From: Sapria himalayana
Lineage: Eukaryota; Streptophyta; Magnoliopsida; Malpighiales; Rafflesiaceae
DNA: 64,000 bases
Direction of reading: 5' to 3'
Assembly (NCBI GenBank): GCA_029783825.1
Contig: JAREIK010001718.1
Span: 2,112,898 to 2,176,897, forward strand
Part shown: positions 34,761 to 45,189 of the stretch, piece by piece
Numbering within the stretch: position 1 is the stretch's first letter
Layout of the letters: each line of letters begins with the position of its first letter
Made by a program: the position numbers and the translations under genes
Notes under the pieces: model-generated
Told to the model about the DNA's origin: nothing
Database searches by the model: none
Seen by the model: only the letters and a program-made list of their open reading frames with translations

Positions 34761-36410
34761 ACATCATGACACTTAGCTAAGAAATCCAAGGCCAAATCCA
34801 TGACTAATTCTAATAGAGAGTAGAAGTTAGTCATAGTCATTCCAACATCAAGATATTAGTGCTCAAGAGAAGATCTTAGAATAAGATAATAAGGTCATGA
34901 GTTCAGGTCTATGTTACTACTTCCAACTTAAAATATTACACATATCCTAAAAGTATAAAAGTGACACTTTGGAGAATACGAAAAAAAAATAAAAGAGAAT
35001 AAAAATGGGAAAATACGAAATATATATGCCAAGAACCCTAGGTTACATGATTACGACCACCATTTAGGACAAATCTAAGGCGAATACAAGTTATCCTCAA
35101 TTAGAATTAAAATTATATACTTAGATTTTTATTTTGATATTTATTGGGAACTCACGAATCCATGAGATATCTCTTAATAGATTTCTCATGATTTCCTACC
35201 TATCTAGCTAAATTGAGATATAACTTATAAGATTGGTGAATGTACTTGTGTTGTGATGAATTAATCATTTTTATGAGTTTATATTTTTTATTATGTTTTT
35301 GTTTGGATGTTGATGGATATGTATAAAAATTAAAACTATGACTTAGGGTATTCATTAATATGTAGGTTTATGCATATTGACCTTGGTGGACAATGACAAA
35401 TAAGTTACAAAACACACTCATATGATACAATAAGAAGGAAGTAACAACCCTTCTAATCTTAATGCATGAGATAGACAAATATGTGAAAACCCAAAGTTGA
35501 GACAAATTTAATCATTGTGAGTATGATACTTATGAAACCATAAATACAAATAGATTTAAGGCTAATTCATAGCATATTTTCTAGAAGAACTAACCTTTGA
35601 GTAATATAAGAGTTAAGTAGAATGACAAACATAAAAGTTTTACCATGGTGTGGGAGTCATGAGTTGCTTATGGTGGATGGTGGTATGCATGTCATGGGAC
35701 ACACACATGTGGGAGAGAGTAATATGGTGATAATATATCTACAAGTCAATCCCTCATATTTGACTTCTATAGGTGAGATTTATGAGAAGATTTATATTAA
35801 TTATCATAAATATGGTGCTTTCAAAGTCAAAAGTATAAATATATCTAGTACCATATTATCATGCAAATTTAAGATAATTAGAGGTTGAAGAATAAAATGA
35901 CATATTCAAAGTAATTATAAAGGATAATTGATGTATTTCCTAAAAGGAATAGATGTGTGAATGATACTTGCACATAATGACATGTGACTTTGATGTTGAA
36001 ATAGTAAGGAGACAACTATGAGGATATCATCATTGATAGTGACTAGTGATAGTCCAAGGATGATGGCAATATTGGATGCCAAGAGAGCACACATGCATTT
36101 TCACCCTAATCTATTATTCATTCAAGAATTGAATATGATATTTACCAAACATAATAGAAATATCAATATGCACAAGGACATCAGCCAATCCTAGAGTGTG
36201 GTATCATTCAAAAGACTAAGTATATCTATTCAACTCAAGTAGTTAGTTCAAAATTAGTTGATTAAACTATCTATACAATCCCCATAAGATTGATATCTTG
36301 ACTTATATCCACTTTATTACATGTATGACCCATATATTTGTAGAATTATATTGAATGAGAGATCCTTGCCCATTGAGGTTTTAAGATCATGTCAATTAAT
36401 AATAGTTTTT
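34761..36410 (+). repeat. Gypsy LTR copy, plus orientation, inverted relative to its neighbour
   Basis: 35060-36400 aligns with the reverse complement of 16030-17330. Examples are the block tcaattagaattaaaattatatacttag against 17290-17330 reversed, and 36240-36400 against 16010-16190 reversed. Together with the preceding minus-oriented LTR it makes an inverted pair. The gtcatg zone is reduced (34790-34900). The plus ORF 35622-35888 is part of this repeat. Confidence 0.5.
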
Positions 36411-36439
36411 CCACCCTTATAAAGTTGCAATACCGACAC

Positions 36440-37070
36440 CCTTAGGAGGGAACCATTCTATAATCTTTCTCTTTGTAAATGATTAGTTGGTAGCCAATTT
36501 TATGTAATAGTTATTCATCTAGATATCTCTTATACTATTCATTAGGTGAACCATTATCTATCCACTCATGATCAATTCACTATGTTGTTGTTTTGCACAT
36601 TCTTTGATACCTAAGAGCACTCTTTTTCATTTCCTTTTCTACTCAGCTTAATCTTCTATTATACTCCATGTATTCTTTGATTCTTATTGGGTAAAAGATC
36701 TCATTGATCATAGATCCACTATGAATTATTATTTTTTCCTTAGTTATTTTTTGATTTCTTGGTGAAGTAAGAAACAAACATTCATTGCTTACTCCAATAT
36801 TCAAGCAGAATATAATATTCTTATTGTTAATGATGTTTATAGATCTTTTTCTACTCCTCTTTATTGTGGAAACTAGAGTACCATTCATATTGCTCCCAAT
36901 GATTTTTTTTTCATAATGAATTAAACACATTGAGATTGATTGTCATTTCAAACGCGATCATCTTGTCCATGATGATCTCAATGTTTTCTCTATTTCTTCT
37001 GAAGATCAACTTGCAGATATCTTCACCGAGTCACTTTCTAATAAACACAATTTGTGATTTACTTGACAAC
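36440..37070 (+). pseudogene. Ty1-copia RNase H remnant, 3' end of pol
   Basis: With frame changes the plus strand reads SLISWKSKKQTFIA near 36690-36775, then an AEYN segment. It continues with a segment ending HIAPND, then IDCHF, then RDHLVHDDLNVFSISSEDQL and ADIFTKSLSNKHNL near 36940-37055. These are the final blocks of a plant copia polyprotein (usual forms: SWKSKKQxxVARSSAEAEYRA, then HIExDCHFxR, then DQLADIFTKPL). It is broken by stops and frameshifts. The ORF 36643-36930 on the minus strand is an antisense shadow. A polypurine tract and LTR follow directly. Confidence 0.85.
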
Positions 37071-37089
37071 CTCAATCTTCTCTCACATC

Positions 37090-37310
37090 CACTTAGGGTT
37101 TGAGGGGGGTAGTTAATGTATATATGCTTTAGGCCCAACAAGTTTACTTGTGCCACACACATATGCCTTCTATATAAGGCATTCATGTATATTCTTCAAC
37201 AAATAATTAGATACAATCATTCAATATTACAATTCAATAGATATCATAGAGAAAACATATTCTTTTAGTTGAGTTGATTTCCAATAATCAAATACAAAAC
37301 AACTTTTTTC
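37090..37310 (+). mobile_element. Copia polypurine tract and 3' LTR (partial)
   Basis: tttgaggggggtag at 37098 is a polypurine tract. The following LTR starts around 37112 (tagttaatgtatatatgc) and has a TATA-type signal in a short palindromic context (ttctatataaggcattc, about 37168). It fades out near 37300, with no clear CA end or target duplication. Confidence 0.65.
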
Positions 37311-39048
37311 TGGAGATGAATTTAGCCCTCCTTGATGAATCTTAGATAAGTCGGCACTTTAATGTTTTGGTCTAACATCACACATGTCCATGTAGTATGT
37401 GAATGCCCAAAAAACTTTAAATGTCTAAAAAATCAATTATGATTATCCTATGGATTCATTTTTATTGACTTCGTTGATAGAATTTTCATAAAATGAAAAT
37501 ATTACACTTGTCTATTACAATATTCATGACTTGTTAATTTAGAAATGTCAATTTAATAAACCAAGAAAGTCAAATATTAGTCACTCCAAAAAAAATTGAT
37601 GCCCAACATTAATCATGTTCAATAACACAATAGCCACTAGAATAATGTTGACTATTATTTTGTTCTAATATAGAATTCTATTAATTCATGAGTTTTCTTC
37701 ATTTAAATTTACCATCAATCAAGTTTGTTTAGATTTTGCATATATTCTTTTTTTTTAATGATAGCAATATAAATATGACTCCTATTTATGCCTTTTACTT
37801 CTTGCATTGCATAAAAATTATTTACTAGCTTAATGTCAAACTTTTATCGCCTCTTTCATAATTTATATTTTGGAACGACATTTCATTTGTCAAATTTGAT
37901 CTATCTTTTTGAATGCAACATAGAATATATCCATAATGTGGAGGAAAAGAAGAATACTAGTATTTCCTTATCCAAAATTTTTCTTGCACTGTATATATTG
38001 GATTTAGTGCAACATTATAAGTTAGTTATATGACAGTATTTTGCAAGTTGTTATGAAAATTTACATGAAAAACAAGAAAAAAGTAATATTTTTTTTCTCT
38101 TGTTATAAGTTTTGTCTCTAATTTATGTTTTATAGATTTGATTTAGTGGAATATGATAAGTTAGTTATATGATAGTACTCAGCCATTAAATTGACTAATG
38201 CTTTCATTTGGTTAGTAATGTTTTACTTGAATCTCATCCTTTATCCATGCTAGAAATGGAAAAGATATTATCAACTAAAGGAAAAATATGAAGCCAAAGT
38301 TAACGATAATCAAGTCAGAACAAGTATGTTTGATTTTACCATCACAAAGGATGTTTTGGGTATTTATATGATGAAATGATAAGAAAGTGATATTTTAACT
38401 AAACGAGGGAATCTCTTGAGAGAATTTCCTTAACCAAAAAAAGTTCATCTTATTCCCTCACTTTATTTTTGTAACAAGAGATGTTATTTTTTTATCCCAC
38501 CAAAATCAACTTATATTATCTTTTGGCTCACATTTGGCCACAAGTCCTCGCTTATTTTTTATCCTATGCACTCTATATCTCTCTCTCGAAGTATGTTTTT
38601 ATTTTCTTTCCCCGTCATCCCATTTTCCGGATTCCCAATGTTTTTCTTTTTATTTTATCTTATTAAAAATGTATTATCATTATATTTTTTTACACAAGAC
38701 CATGCATGGTGCAGCCATGTGCTGATGTCATGGCATGATCTCCTGCTTTCGTTTTTTATTTATTCTAATAATTATATAAATAAATAAATAAAATAACAAA
38801 ATTTCGACTTCCTCATAATTTGACAAAATTTGTCACCGTAGCTATATTTTCTAAGATGAATTCAATAACGAAATCCATTTCATCATTAGAGTTCTAAAAT
38901 TTTAATTTATTTTTTTTATTGCAAAATTATTATTTTGCACATTTTTTTCCAGAAACAAAATCATATTATTTATTTCTTCATTTTTTTTTCTGGATTTCAC
39001 AGCACATATAATATATTCAATAACATGAACATGAAAAAAACATTCAAC
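37311..39048. other. AT-rich stretch, no gene recognised
   Basis: The ORFs 37833-38033, 38481-38666, 38534-38725 and 38566-38787 are overlapping or T-rich and lack family similarity. At 38810-38885 the words gtcaccgtagcta and aataacgaaatccatttc recall CACTA subterminal motifs, so the 3' end of one of the CACTA copies at 39-50 kb may lie here. No CACTA terminus was found. Confidence 0.35.
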
Positions 39049-39340
39049 ATGACAAATAACTATGAACTAGGTGGATTTTCTTTAGAATAATGAAAAAGAG
39101 ATGAGTACTTACCTCTAGAGATCTAGGTGGATTTTCTTTAGAATAATGAAAAAGAGATGAAGCTTCTACCAACTTGCACATAATTTTCTCTTCAATACCA
39201 TAAACAACATAACAAATAACTATGACTCATTGCAGAGATGAGTACTTACCTCTAGAGATCTAGGTGGATTTTCTTTAGAATAATGAAAAAGAGATGAAGC
39301 TTCTACCAACTTGCACATAATTTTCTCCAAATTCAAATTA
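39049..39340 (+). repeat. Tandem duplication of a 137-base unit
   Basis: The phrase ctaggtggattttctttaga, continuing aataatgaaaaagagatga, occurs at 39067, 39123 and 39260. The longer block from gagatgagtacttacc through agcttctaccaacttgcac is duplicated with an offset of 137 bases. The copies are nearly identical, so the duplication is much younger than the surrounding decay. Confidence 0.85.
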
Positions 39341-40204
39341 TTTTGTTGTATTTCTTCATCTCTTTTCAGTCTTTATTCTTCTCTTTTTTTTTATCTCTTC
39401 AATTTTTTTTTTGCATTTCTTAATTCTTATGTTGTATCTCCTCATTTTTTTTCTTTGCAAATTATCTTGAATTTCGTGCATCTCATCTCACAATCACTCA
39501 ACATAGAAATTATTGTAATTAGAAGAAGAATATGAAGAGCTCCAAATAGAATCTGGATAAAATATAGATGCATGGGTATCAAGCTCATACACTCACTATT
39601 TTTTCAGCTCCACTCTAAAGGCCTGAAGTTAAATATTGGCAACATCAATCTTTAGAGCTTCTATAGAATAATCTATTATTTGAAGCAATAATAATCAAAT
39701 TCTTCATAGTTTTATACAATTGTTATAATACAATATAACTCATAAGTACTATATTTAGATAAAATTGAAGCCAGCACATCAAACCATCAACACCCTTCTA
39801 AATAATAATATAAAAATGAAGTGAGTCATTATAATTAAGGAGTCCATATATAATACCTCATTAGTACTATTAAGAAAAAGAAAATAATTCACTTGAAAAA
39901 TTAATTGTTGTAGTTGCCAAAAATTAATTTTTTTTACACTGTATTCTTTAATATATTATAATTTACATAACACACTAAAAGTAAAAAATGAGAAACTCAT
40001 ATTAATATCATTTGATCGCTAGTCTACAAAAGATCCATCCTTCTTATGCATTTACTTGAATACCTCAAACAGTGTTGGTAGATGTCTCAACTCAGTCTCC
40101 TAATTATAAATAATATTAACCAATAATGTACATAAAATATTATCATTAATTTATTATCATTTACATTCATATAATTAAAATCAAAATAAATTAGAAAAAT
40201 CACT
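39341..40204. other. AT-rich stretch, nothing recognised
   Basis: T-rich on the plus strand. The ORF 39311-39535 is low-complexity. It may be intron or 3' part of the CACTA gene read from the minus strand at 40205-40500. Confidence 0.35.
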
Positions 40205-40500
40205 TTTACCAAATCTACAGAATGTTGGTAAGTCATTTTGGAACCTCCGATATGTTTGGAAGGTCCTAATTTTTCACATACTTTGTCTGATCGATGATTT
40301 TGTGATGTCATTTGGGACAAGGCCTTGAACACTATAATATTCTAGTATTCCCATTATTTTATCTAAACATCTAGAGGAATACTATTTAACTTTGTATCTT
40401 TACCATTTTTTTTTCTCCATTTCCCAAGATTATCATTGTATTTGACATTAGCCACATGTTTCCATGTGTCATTCACAGATATCAATAGAATATTATTTCA
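40205..40500 (-). pseudogene. CACTA Transposase_24 (Ptta/En/Spm) domain remnant
   Basis: The minus strand reads VNDTWKHVANVKYNDNLGKW, then an RKKNGKD segment with stops. It then reads QNHRSDKVCEKLG, then PSKHIGGSKMTYQHSVDLVK. Plant Ptta/En/Spm proteins have the same layout: a W-rich start, then SEKNKxNR, then a (P)HTGGSKSF motif. Stops interrupt it near 40345-40365. It lies on the same strand as the TNP2 remnant at 45190-48960 and downstream of it. That fits the usual TNP2-then-TNP1 order of one CACTA element, though another CACTA terminus (45181) intervenes. Confidence 0.65.
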
Positions 40501-42707
40501 TTTATATTTTTTCTACAAGCAACAAAAAAAAAGAACATTACATTGTGATGCAATTTTTATTATAGTTTTTAATAATAAAACAATTTGACATTTTTCTACA
40601 TGCAATAAAAATGTACTTCAAATTCTTTTCAATAATATTTTTTATATTTGATGGCACTTTACTCCACTTTAAACCATCCACAACTAGTTTTTCCTTCAAA
40701 ATCATCATGATTATACAAGAAGTAGAAGGAATAAACTTGTAAGTAATTTAACATTAGCAATATACAATTACATATAAACAAAAAACATCCATACTTCTAT
40801 TACTAAATTCATATTTTCTTTATTTATATTATTTATCCAAAACTTAGTAAGACAAACATAATTTTAATTATGAATGATAATGTTAGATCAATAATAAAAA
40901 CATGGTTAGTTATTAATAAAAATTACTAGATTTTAAACAAAAATATTTATTTCTATTTTCATGATAGTTCTAATTTAAATTAATTATAATTGAAAAGAAG
41001 AAAATCTAATAATGCATGTAGTAGTAAATTTATGTAAGGTACATACTATATATTGTTAATAGAAGATTTGCATAGAAAAAATAGAAGAATTATCAAAGAT
41101 ATAAACTTATTCCATGGAAGATTTGCATAGAAAAGTGTTATGAAATATGAGAGCAAGAACAATCATATTTCATATCCTATTTTTATCATTTTTTATAAAT
41201 TAAAGTTGAATGACAAATAAACATGACCCCATGAACACATGAGATTCATTCATTATATGCACGAAAATGAATAGAAATAGTACATTAGTTTGCATAAAAC
41301 ATGTAAATCATTATAACAATGATTTCTCCATAAGCTGGATTGGGTTGAGGATGTTAGACTTGTTCATCTCCACGATGCACCATTCATGACCATCTCGTCC
41401 AACATAAAATGTTCCTTTTCCAAATGGAACATAATACCGAGCTCACACTAATCATTAAGAAATCACAATACAAAAAAAACTAAGTTTACTTCACGTGAAG
41501 AATTGAAAGATGAAGCAGATAAGTTCATCGTGTTGCTGTTCAAACCTACCACATTCCCAAAATGACGATCCACTTTTTCGACCAATAGATGTATGAATTC
41601 TAAAATCGCAAGCTCATTTTGCAATATGTATGATTCTACTCGTTAATATCATTGCTCATTTAATAGCAAAAAATAAAAAATAAAAAACAAAAAAACAAAA
41701 CAAATTGATTCGCCTCAACTTGATTTAGACTAACATGCACTTGAAATACATCTTATGTACAACATTGTAGATGCGATAGGAGCTTACTTCATCATTGTCA
41801 ACACCAACCAAGATAAATAAAGATGCATAGTGCCGGTATACAATTTTGTAGTTATGATGCTCCACAAACGAGCACTACAAAGAGATCGCAATACAGAAAC
41901 AACTTCAAGTATTGGAACATGAGAAATACTCGTGGCTGTGAAGAATCTGCATCCAAGAGAAATGAAATCGGAAAAGAAGTAGCAAGATGATTAAAAAATA
42001 AAAATGACCCGCTTTGTGTGAATAAGGCATTTCCAAATGATTTCACATTCTAGGGCATGCCGTTCTTCAATTGCTAGCCATTAATAGTTAAATTTCCATT
42101 ATTATATGATAGATAATAGTTATTAAATTATTAAATTGAACTTACATCATCATAAAAAAATATCATACAGATAGAAGTCTAGCATATCTTTTTAGTTTGT
42201 AAAAATTATTAGGTGTTGATTAATAAAAGGTAAATTAAATTATTCCAATTCAACAATATTTCAAAATTAGTTTAGTTGATTATGAGGATTGTATGCAGCA
42301 AAAAGATATCTAGGTAGCAATTATCACATACAGATAACATGAATAATGTCCCCCCCAACTACTACTATCTTTAGAGGCTAGACGTAGTGGAGCCTATAGT
42401 TTCTCTAGCATGTTTTTCTACAACTATTTTTTGCATCAAACCATTTTTTTCCTGATTTAGATGGACATAGAGTGAGTAGAAAGGATAAAAAAATGAATAA
42501 ATATTGAATGGACTAGATGATATTGTTGTACAAGTTACATACAGTGAACTTGTCTGCCTTTGTGCACGAAAACTTATGTGGGCTATGAGGCAAGATATAT
42601 GTTATGCCTTATCATTCTTACTTTCAAAATAATACCTGGTGCTCCCCTATTCGCATCCTTCAATTTTCTCCATATCTGGTTCAGGAGTGTTTCATTTTTT
42701 TCCACTA
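40501..42707. other. AT-rich region, one unrecognised exon-like piece on the minus strand
   Basis: Around 41341-41460 the minus strand has a more balanced composition. It reads FGKGTFYVGRDGHEWCIVEM followed by NKSNILNPIQL, which looks like real coding sequence, but I cannot assign it. 41850-42060 is similarly balanced (minus ORF 41852-42046, MKSFGNALFTQSGSFLFFNH), also unassigned. The remainder is AT-rich. Confidence 0.35.
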
Positions 42708-43340
42708 TTAAAGAGATTTTCCAGCTATGATTCCCTTTGTGCTTTCATTTCAGTATGCCCATCTATAGCAGAGGGAAATGTTTCTAGTCAAAGAAGCAAC
42801 AATAACAACAACCATGTTTGCAGAATAGAATATCAATGCTTTTTTTTGATGGATTTGATGAAGAATGATGTGTATAATAATTAAGCAATGGGAGTGGAGA
42901 AAAGAAGAGATGGCTAACAATAGATCAAGTGAAGGCATGGAGGAGAACTTTGAAGTGGAGAATAAGCTTGAACCAGAGAGGAAAAACAAACTGGCTCATG
43001 AACTTGGTTTGCAGCCAAGACAAATAGCTATTTGGTTCCAAAACTGCCATGCTAGGTGGGAAACCAAACAATTAGAGAGAGATTATGGCCTATTGAAAGC
43101 AAATTAAGACTCACTGAAGCTCAATTAAGAAGCCCTTAATCATTATCACGAAGCCTTGATAAAACAGATTAGGGAACTGAATGCATAGCTTAATACTAAA
43201 AATATAGAGGGTGGTAGCTTGTTTAAAGAAGGGGGAGAGTCTTTTTCTAAAAATAGACAAGGAGTTGAATAGTGGATCATTAGATAGTAATTTGAGTGCA
43301 ATCCTGAACGATGATAATAGTTAGAATCCTTGGATTTCTT
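42708..43340 (+). pseudogene. HD-Zip class I homeobox gene copy, inactivated
   Basis: HD-Zip I proteins are nuclear transcription factors with a homeodomain followed by a leucine zipper. The copy keeps the N-terminus of the ATHB5/6/16-like group: KRFSSYDSLCAFISVCPS from 42711, the initiator ATG being replaced by TTA. An acidic stretch with GFDEE follows at about 42850. The homeodomain covers [13 protein letters not shown], then [20 protein letters not shown], then [14 protein letters not shown]. In helix 3 the usual [15 protein letters not shown] is changed to [15 protein letters not shown]. The zipper (DSLKLN, EALNHYHEALIKQIRELN) and an acidic tail (SGSLDSNLSAILNDDNS) follow. Defects are one frameshift at a T-run near 42840-42847, a second near 42936, and stops at tyrosine and glutamine positions (TAA at 43105 and 43126, TAG near 43187). 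N-terminus, homeodomain and zipper are contiguous without introns, suggesting a retrocopy, but no poly-A is seen. It is antisense to the CACTA genes around it. Confidence 0.9.
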
Positions 43341-43720
43341 CTACTAGGTTGAAAAGCTGTAACAAATCATATATAAAATTATAATAGTCAAGCATGGAAT
43401 CATGGATTAATACATACTGACAGGGAATGGTATTGAAGATTATGGTAGCATGCATCATCACCTCCGGATTAGTTGTTAACTCCGTCAAACTGGAAGTGGC
43501 AACTTGAAATGCTCACAACCTGGTTTAAGAAAAAAAATCCTAGGTGAGTTTTAGGTTTTTATGCTCATGACTTGGTGAATGAAAAAAACTCCTAGGTGAG
43601 TAGTAGGTTATTATGCTCACGACCTACTCATGACTTGGTGCACGAAACTGTGTTCATCATAGTTTCTCTCCTGAAAGGAATTGTGATGAACAGTGAACAC
43701 GTGACTTTTTAGGATTTTAT
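43341..43720 (+). other. Decayed HD-Zip 3' region and short direct repeat
   Basis: Reading continues weakly from the HD-Zip tail to about 43510. At 43505-43650 a unit with gctcacgacctggtgaatga and aaaaaactcctaggtgagt is repeated about three times with an irregular spacing of roughly 50 bases. Confidence 0.45.
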
Positions 43721-44560
43721 TTATAATTGTAATATATATATATATATATATATTATGGATATACATTTTTATGAATTCAATATATTTTTATGAATATAAT
43801 ATGAAATAAATTTAGAGGCATAAAATTTAATATTATTTGATATATTTTATATTTTATAAAATCCTAAGTTAACTTAAAATGAGAAGATCATAAAAAGGAT
43901 ATATTTATTATTTTAATAAAATGGAATATACAAAGCTAATATTAAAAATCTTATGCAATGGTTTAATTCTTATAAATTTAGTAGGGGTAAAAATAAAACT
44001 TGAATTCAAATCAACTTAGGGTTTGTTTGGTAGTACTTTTCAAATGTGTTAATAAGACAAAAAATTATTTTATGTGTTTTTAGCACAAAAAAAATATCAT
44101 TAGTAATATTTTAATTTTTTTTTAAACTCTAAAATATCACTTGAAGTGTTCTTTTAATAAGAACTTGGATATATTTTTTTATAACACTTGAAGCTTACTT
44201 TTAATAAATCAAATATTTTTGTAAATATTTTTTTAAAAGATTCCTATGATCATAAAAATATTTTTTTAAAGTTTCATTAAAATAAATATTTACTAGTTTA
44301 TTCGTTATTTCAGATTTTTTGGAAAATTTTTTTTTATAAGCTTACAAATAATAATTTTAGATTTTTATTAATACAAATGATCATGTATGTTCATTTATTA
44401 ATTCGAAAAATTTGTAAATTATTTATAATTATAGAAATAATTATTTTACGTTATTATTAATACATATATTTAAAAATCTTTATTAATTAAATCAAATATT
44501 ATTTTGTCAATATTTTTAAAATTTTATAATCCTATAAATAGTTATTTTAGGCTTTATTAA
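43721..44560. other. AT-rich CACTA interior
   Basis: A (TA)n run lies at 43731-43753. Between 44240 and 44560 there is a degenerate repeat of about 100-130 bases (phrases such as ttataattatagaaataattattttac and ttttaggctttattaatat). It has related sequence in the inner left end of the other CACTA element at 18340-18560. Confidence 0.4.
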
Positions 44561-45181
44561 TATAAATTTTTATTCGTATTTATATAATTTTGTAATTATT
44601 TATTAATAATATATTATTTTTATAATTAATTGAGGAGAAGGCATCTTTCAAGGATCCATAACCCATAGACCATGACAAACATTTACTATAAAAATTATAT
44701 CAAATATTAAAACAAATAATATAAAAAAAATAATTAAGTATAGATTAATGATGGAAATAATCATGAGGCAAATAACTAGGGAAAAATCCATCACTAAATC
44801 CGTCGCTAAATTCTGGATTTTAATAGCTAGGGAAATTCTGTTGCTAAATCCATCACTAAATTCTAGATTTTATTGGCTAGAAAAATTCCGTCGCTAAATT
44901 CTGGATTTTATTGGCTAGGGAAATTCCATCGCTAGATTCTCCGCTTTTCTTGAGTGAAATTTACGAAAATTATCCGTCGCTAATCCATAGATAATTCGTT
45001 GCTAAATTCCCCACTTTTTTTGATGCAGAATTTACGAAATTTTTTCGTCGCTAATCCGTCACTAATTCGTTGCGAATTTTTATTTTAATGAAAAAACATA
45101 AATCAATTGCTATTCCCTAGCTAATCCCTCGCAATTTAGCTAAGGATTGATCTCTAACTAAATCAATAATTTCTTGTAGGG
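44561..45181 (-). mobile_element. Terminus of a second CACTA element, inverted relative to the first
   Basis: The reverse complement of this block matches 17392-18360 closely, motif by motif. It includes attgatttag, the aatcaatcc block, gattagctagggaatagcaa and tttcattaaaataaaaattcgcaa. It ends at 45181 in ttcttgtaggg, reverse complement CCCTACAAGAAA, a CACTA inverted repeat with two changed end bases. The body of this element lies to the left. Its partner terminus was not found, so the copy may be truncated. The HD-Zip pseudogene may be inside it. Confidence 0.75.
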
Positions 45182-45189
45182 GGTGATGT

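Noticed and set aside
35622..35888. Conserved small gene shared with 16439-16657
   Set aside because: The two frames resemble each other because they are in inverted copies of the same LTR; there is no coding-specific conservation that I can see.
38810..38885. Third pair of CACTA termini
   Set aside because: Only two subterminal-like words are present and no CACTACAAG or CTTGTAGTG end could be found.
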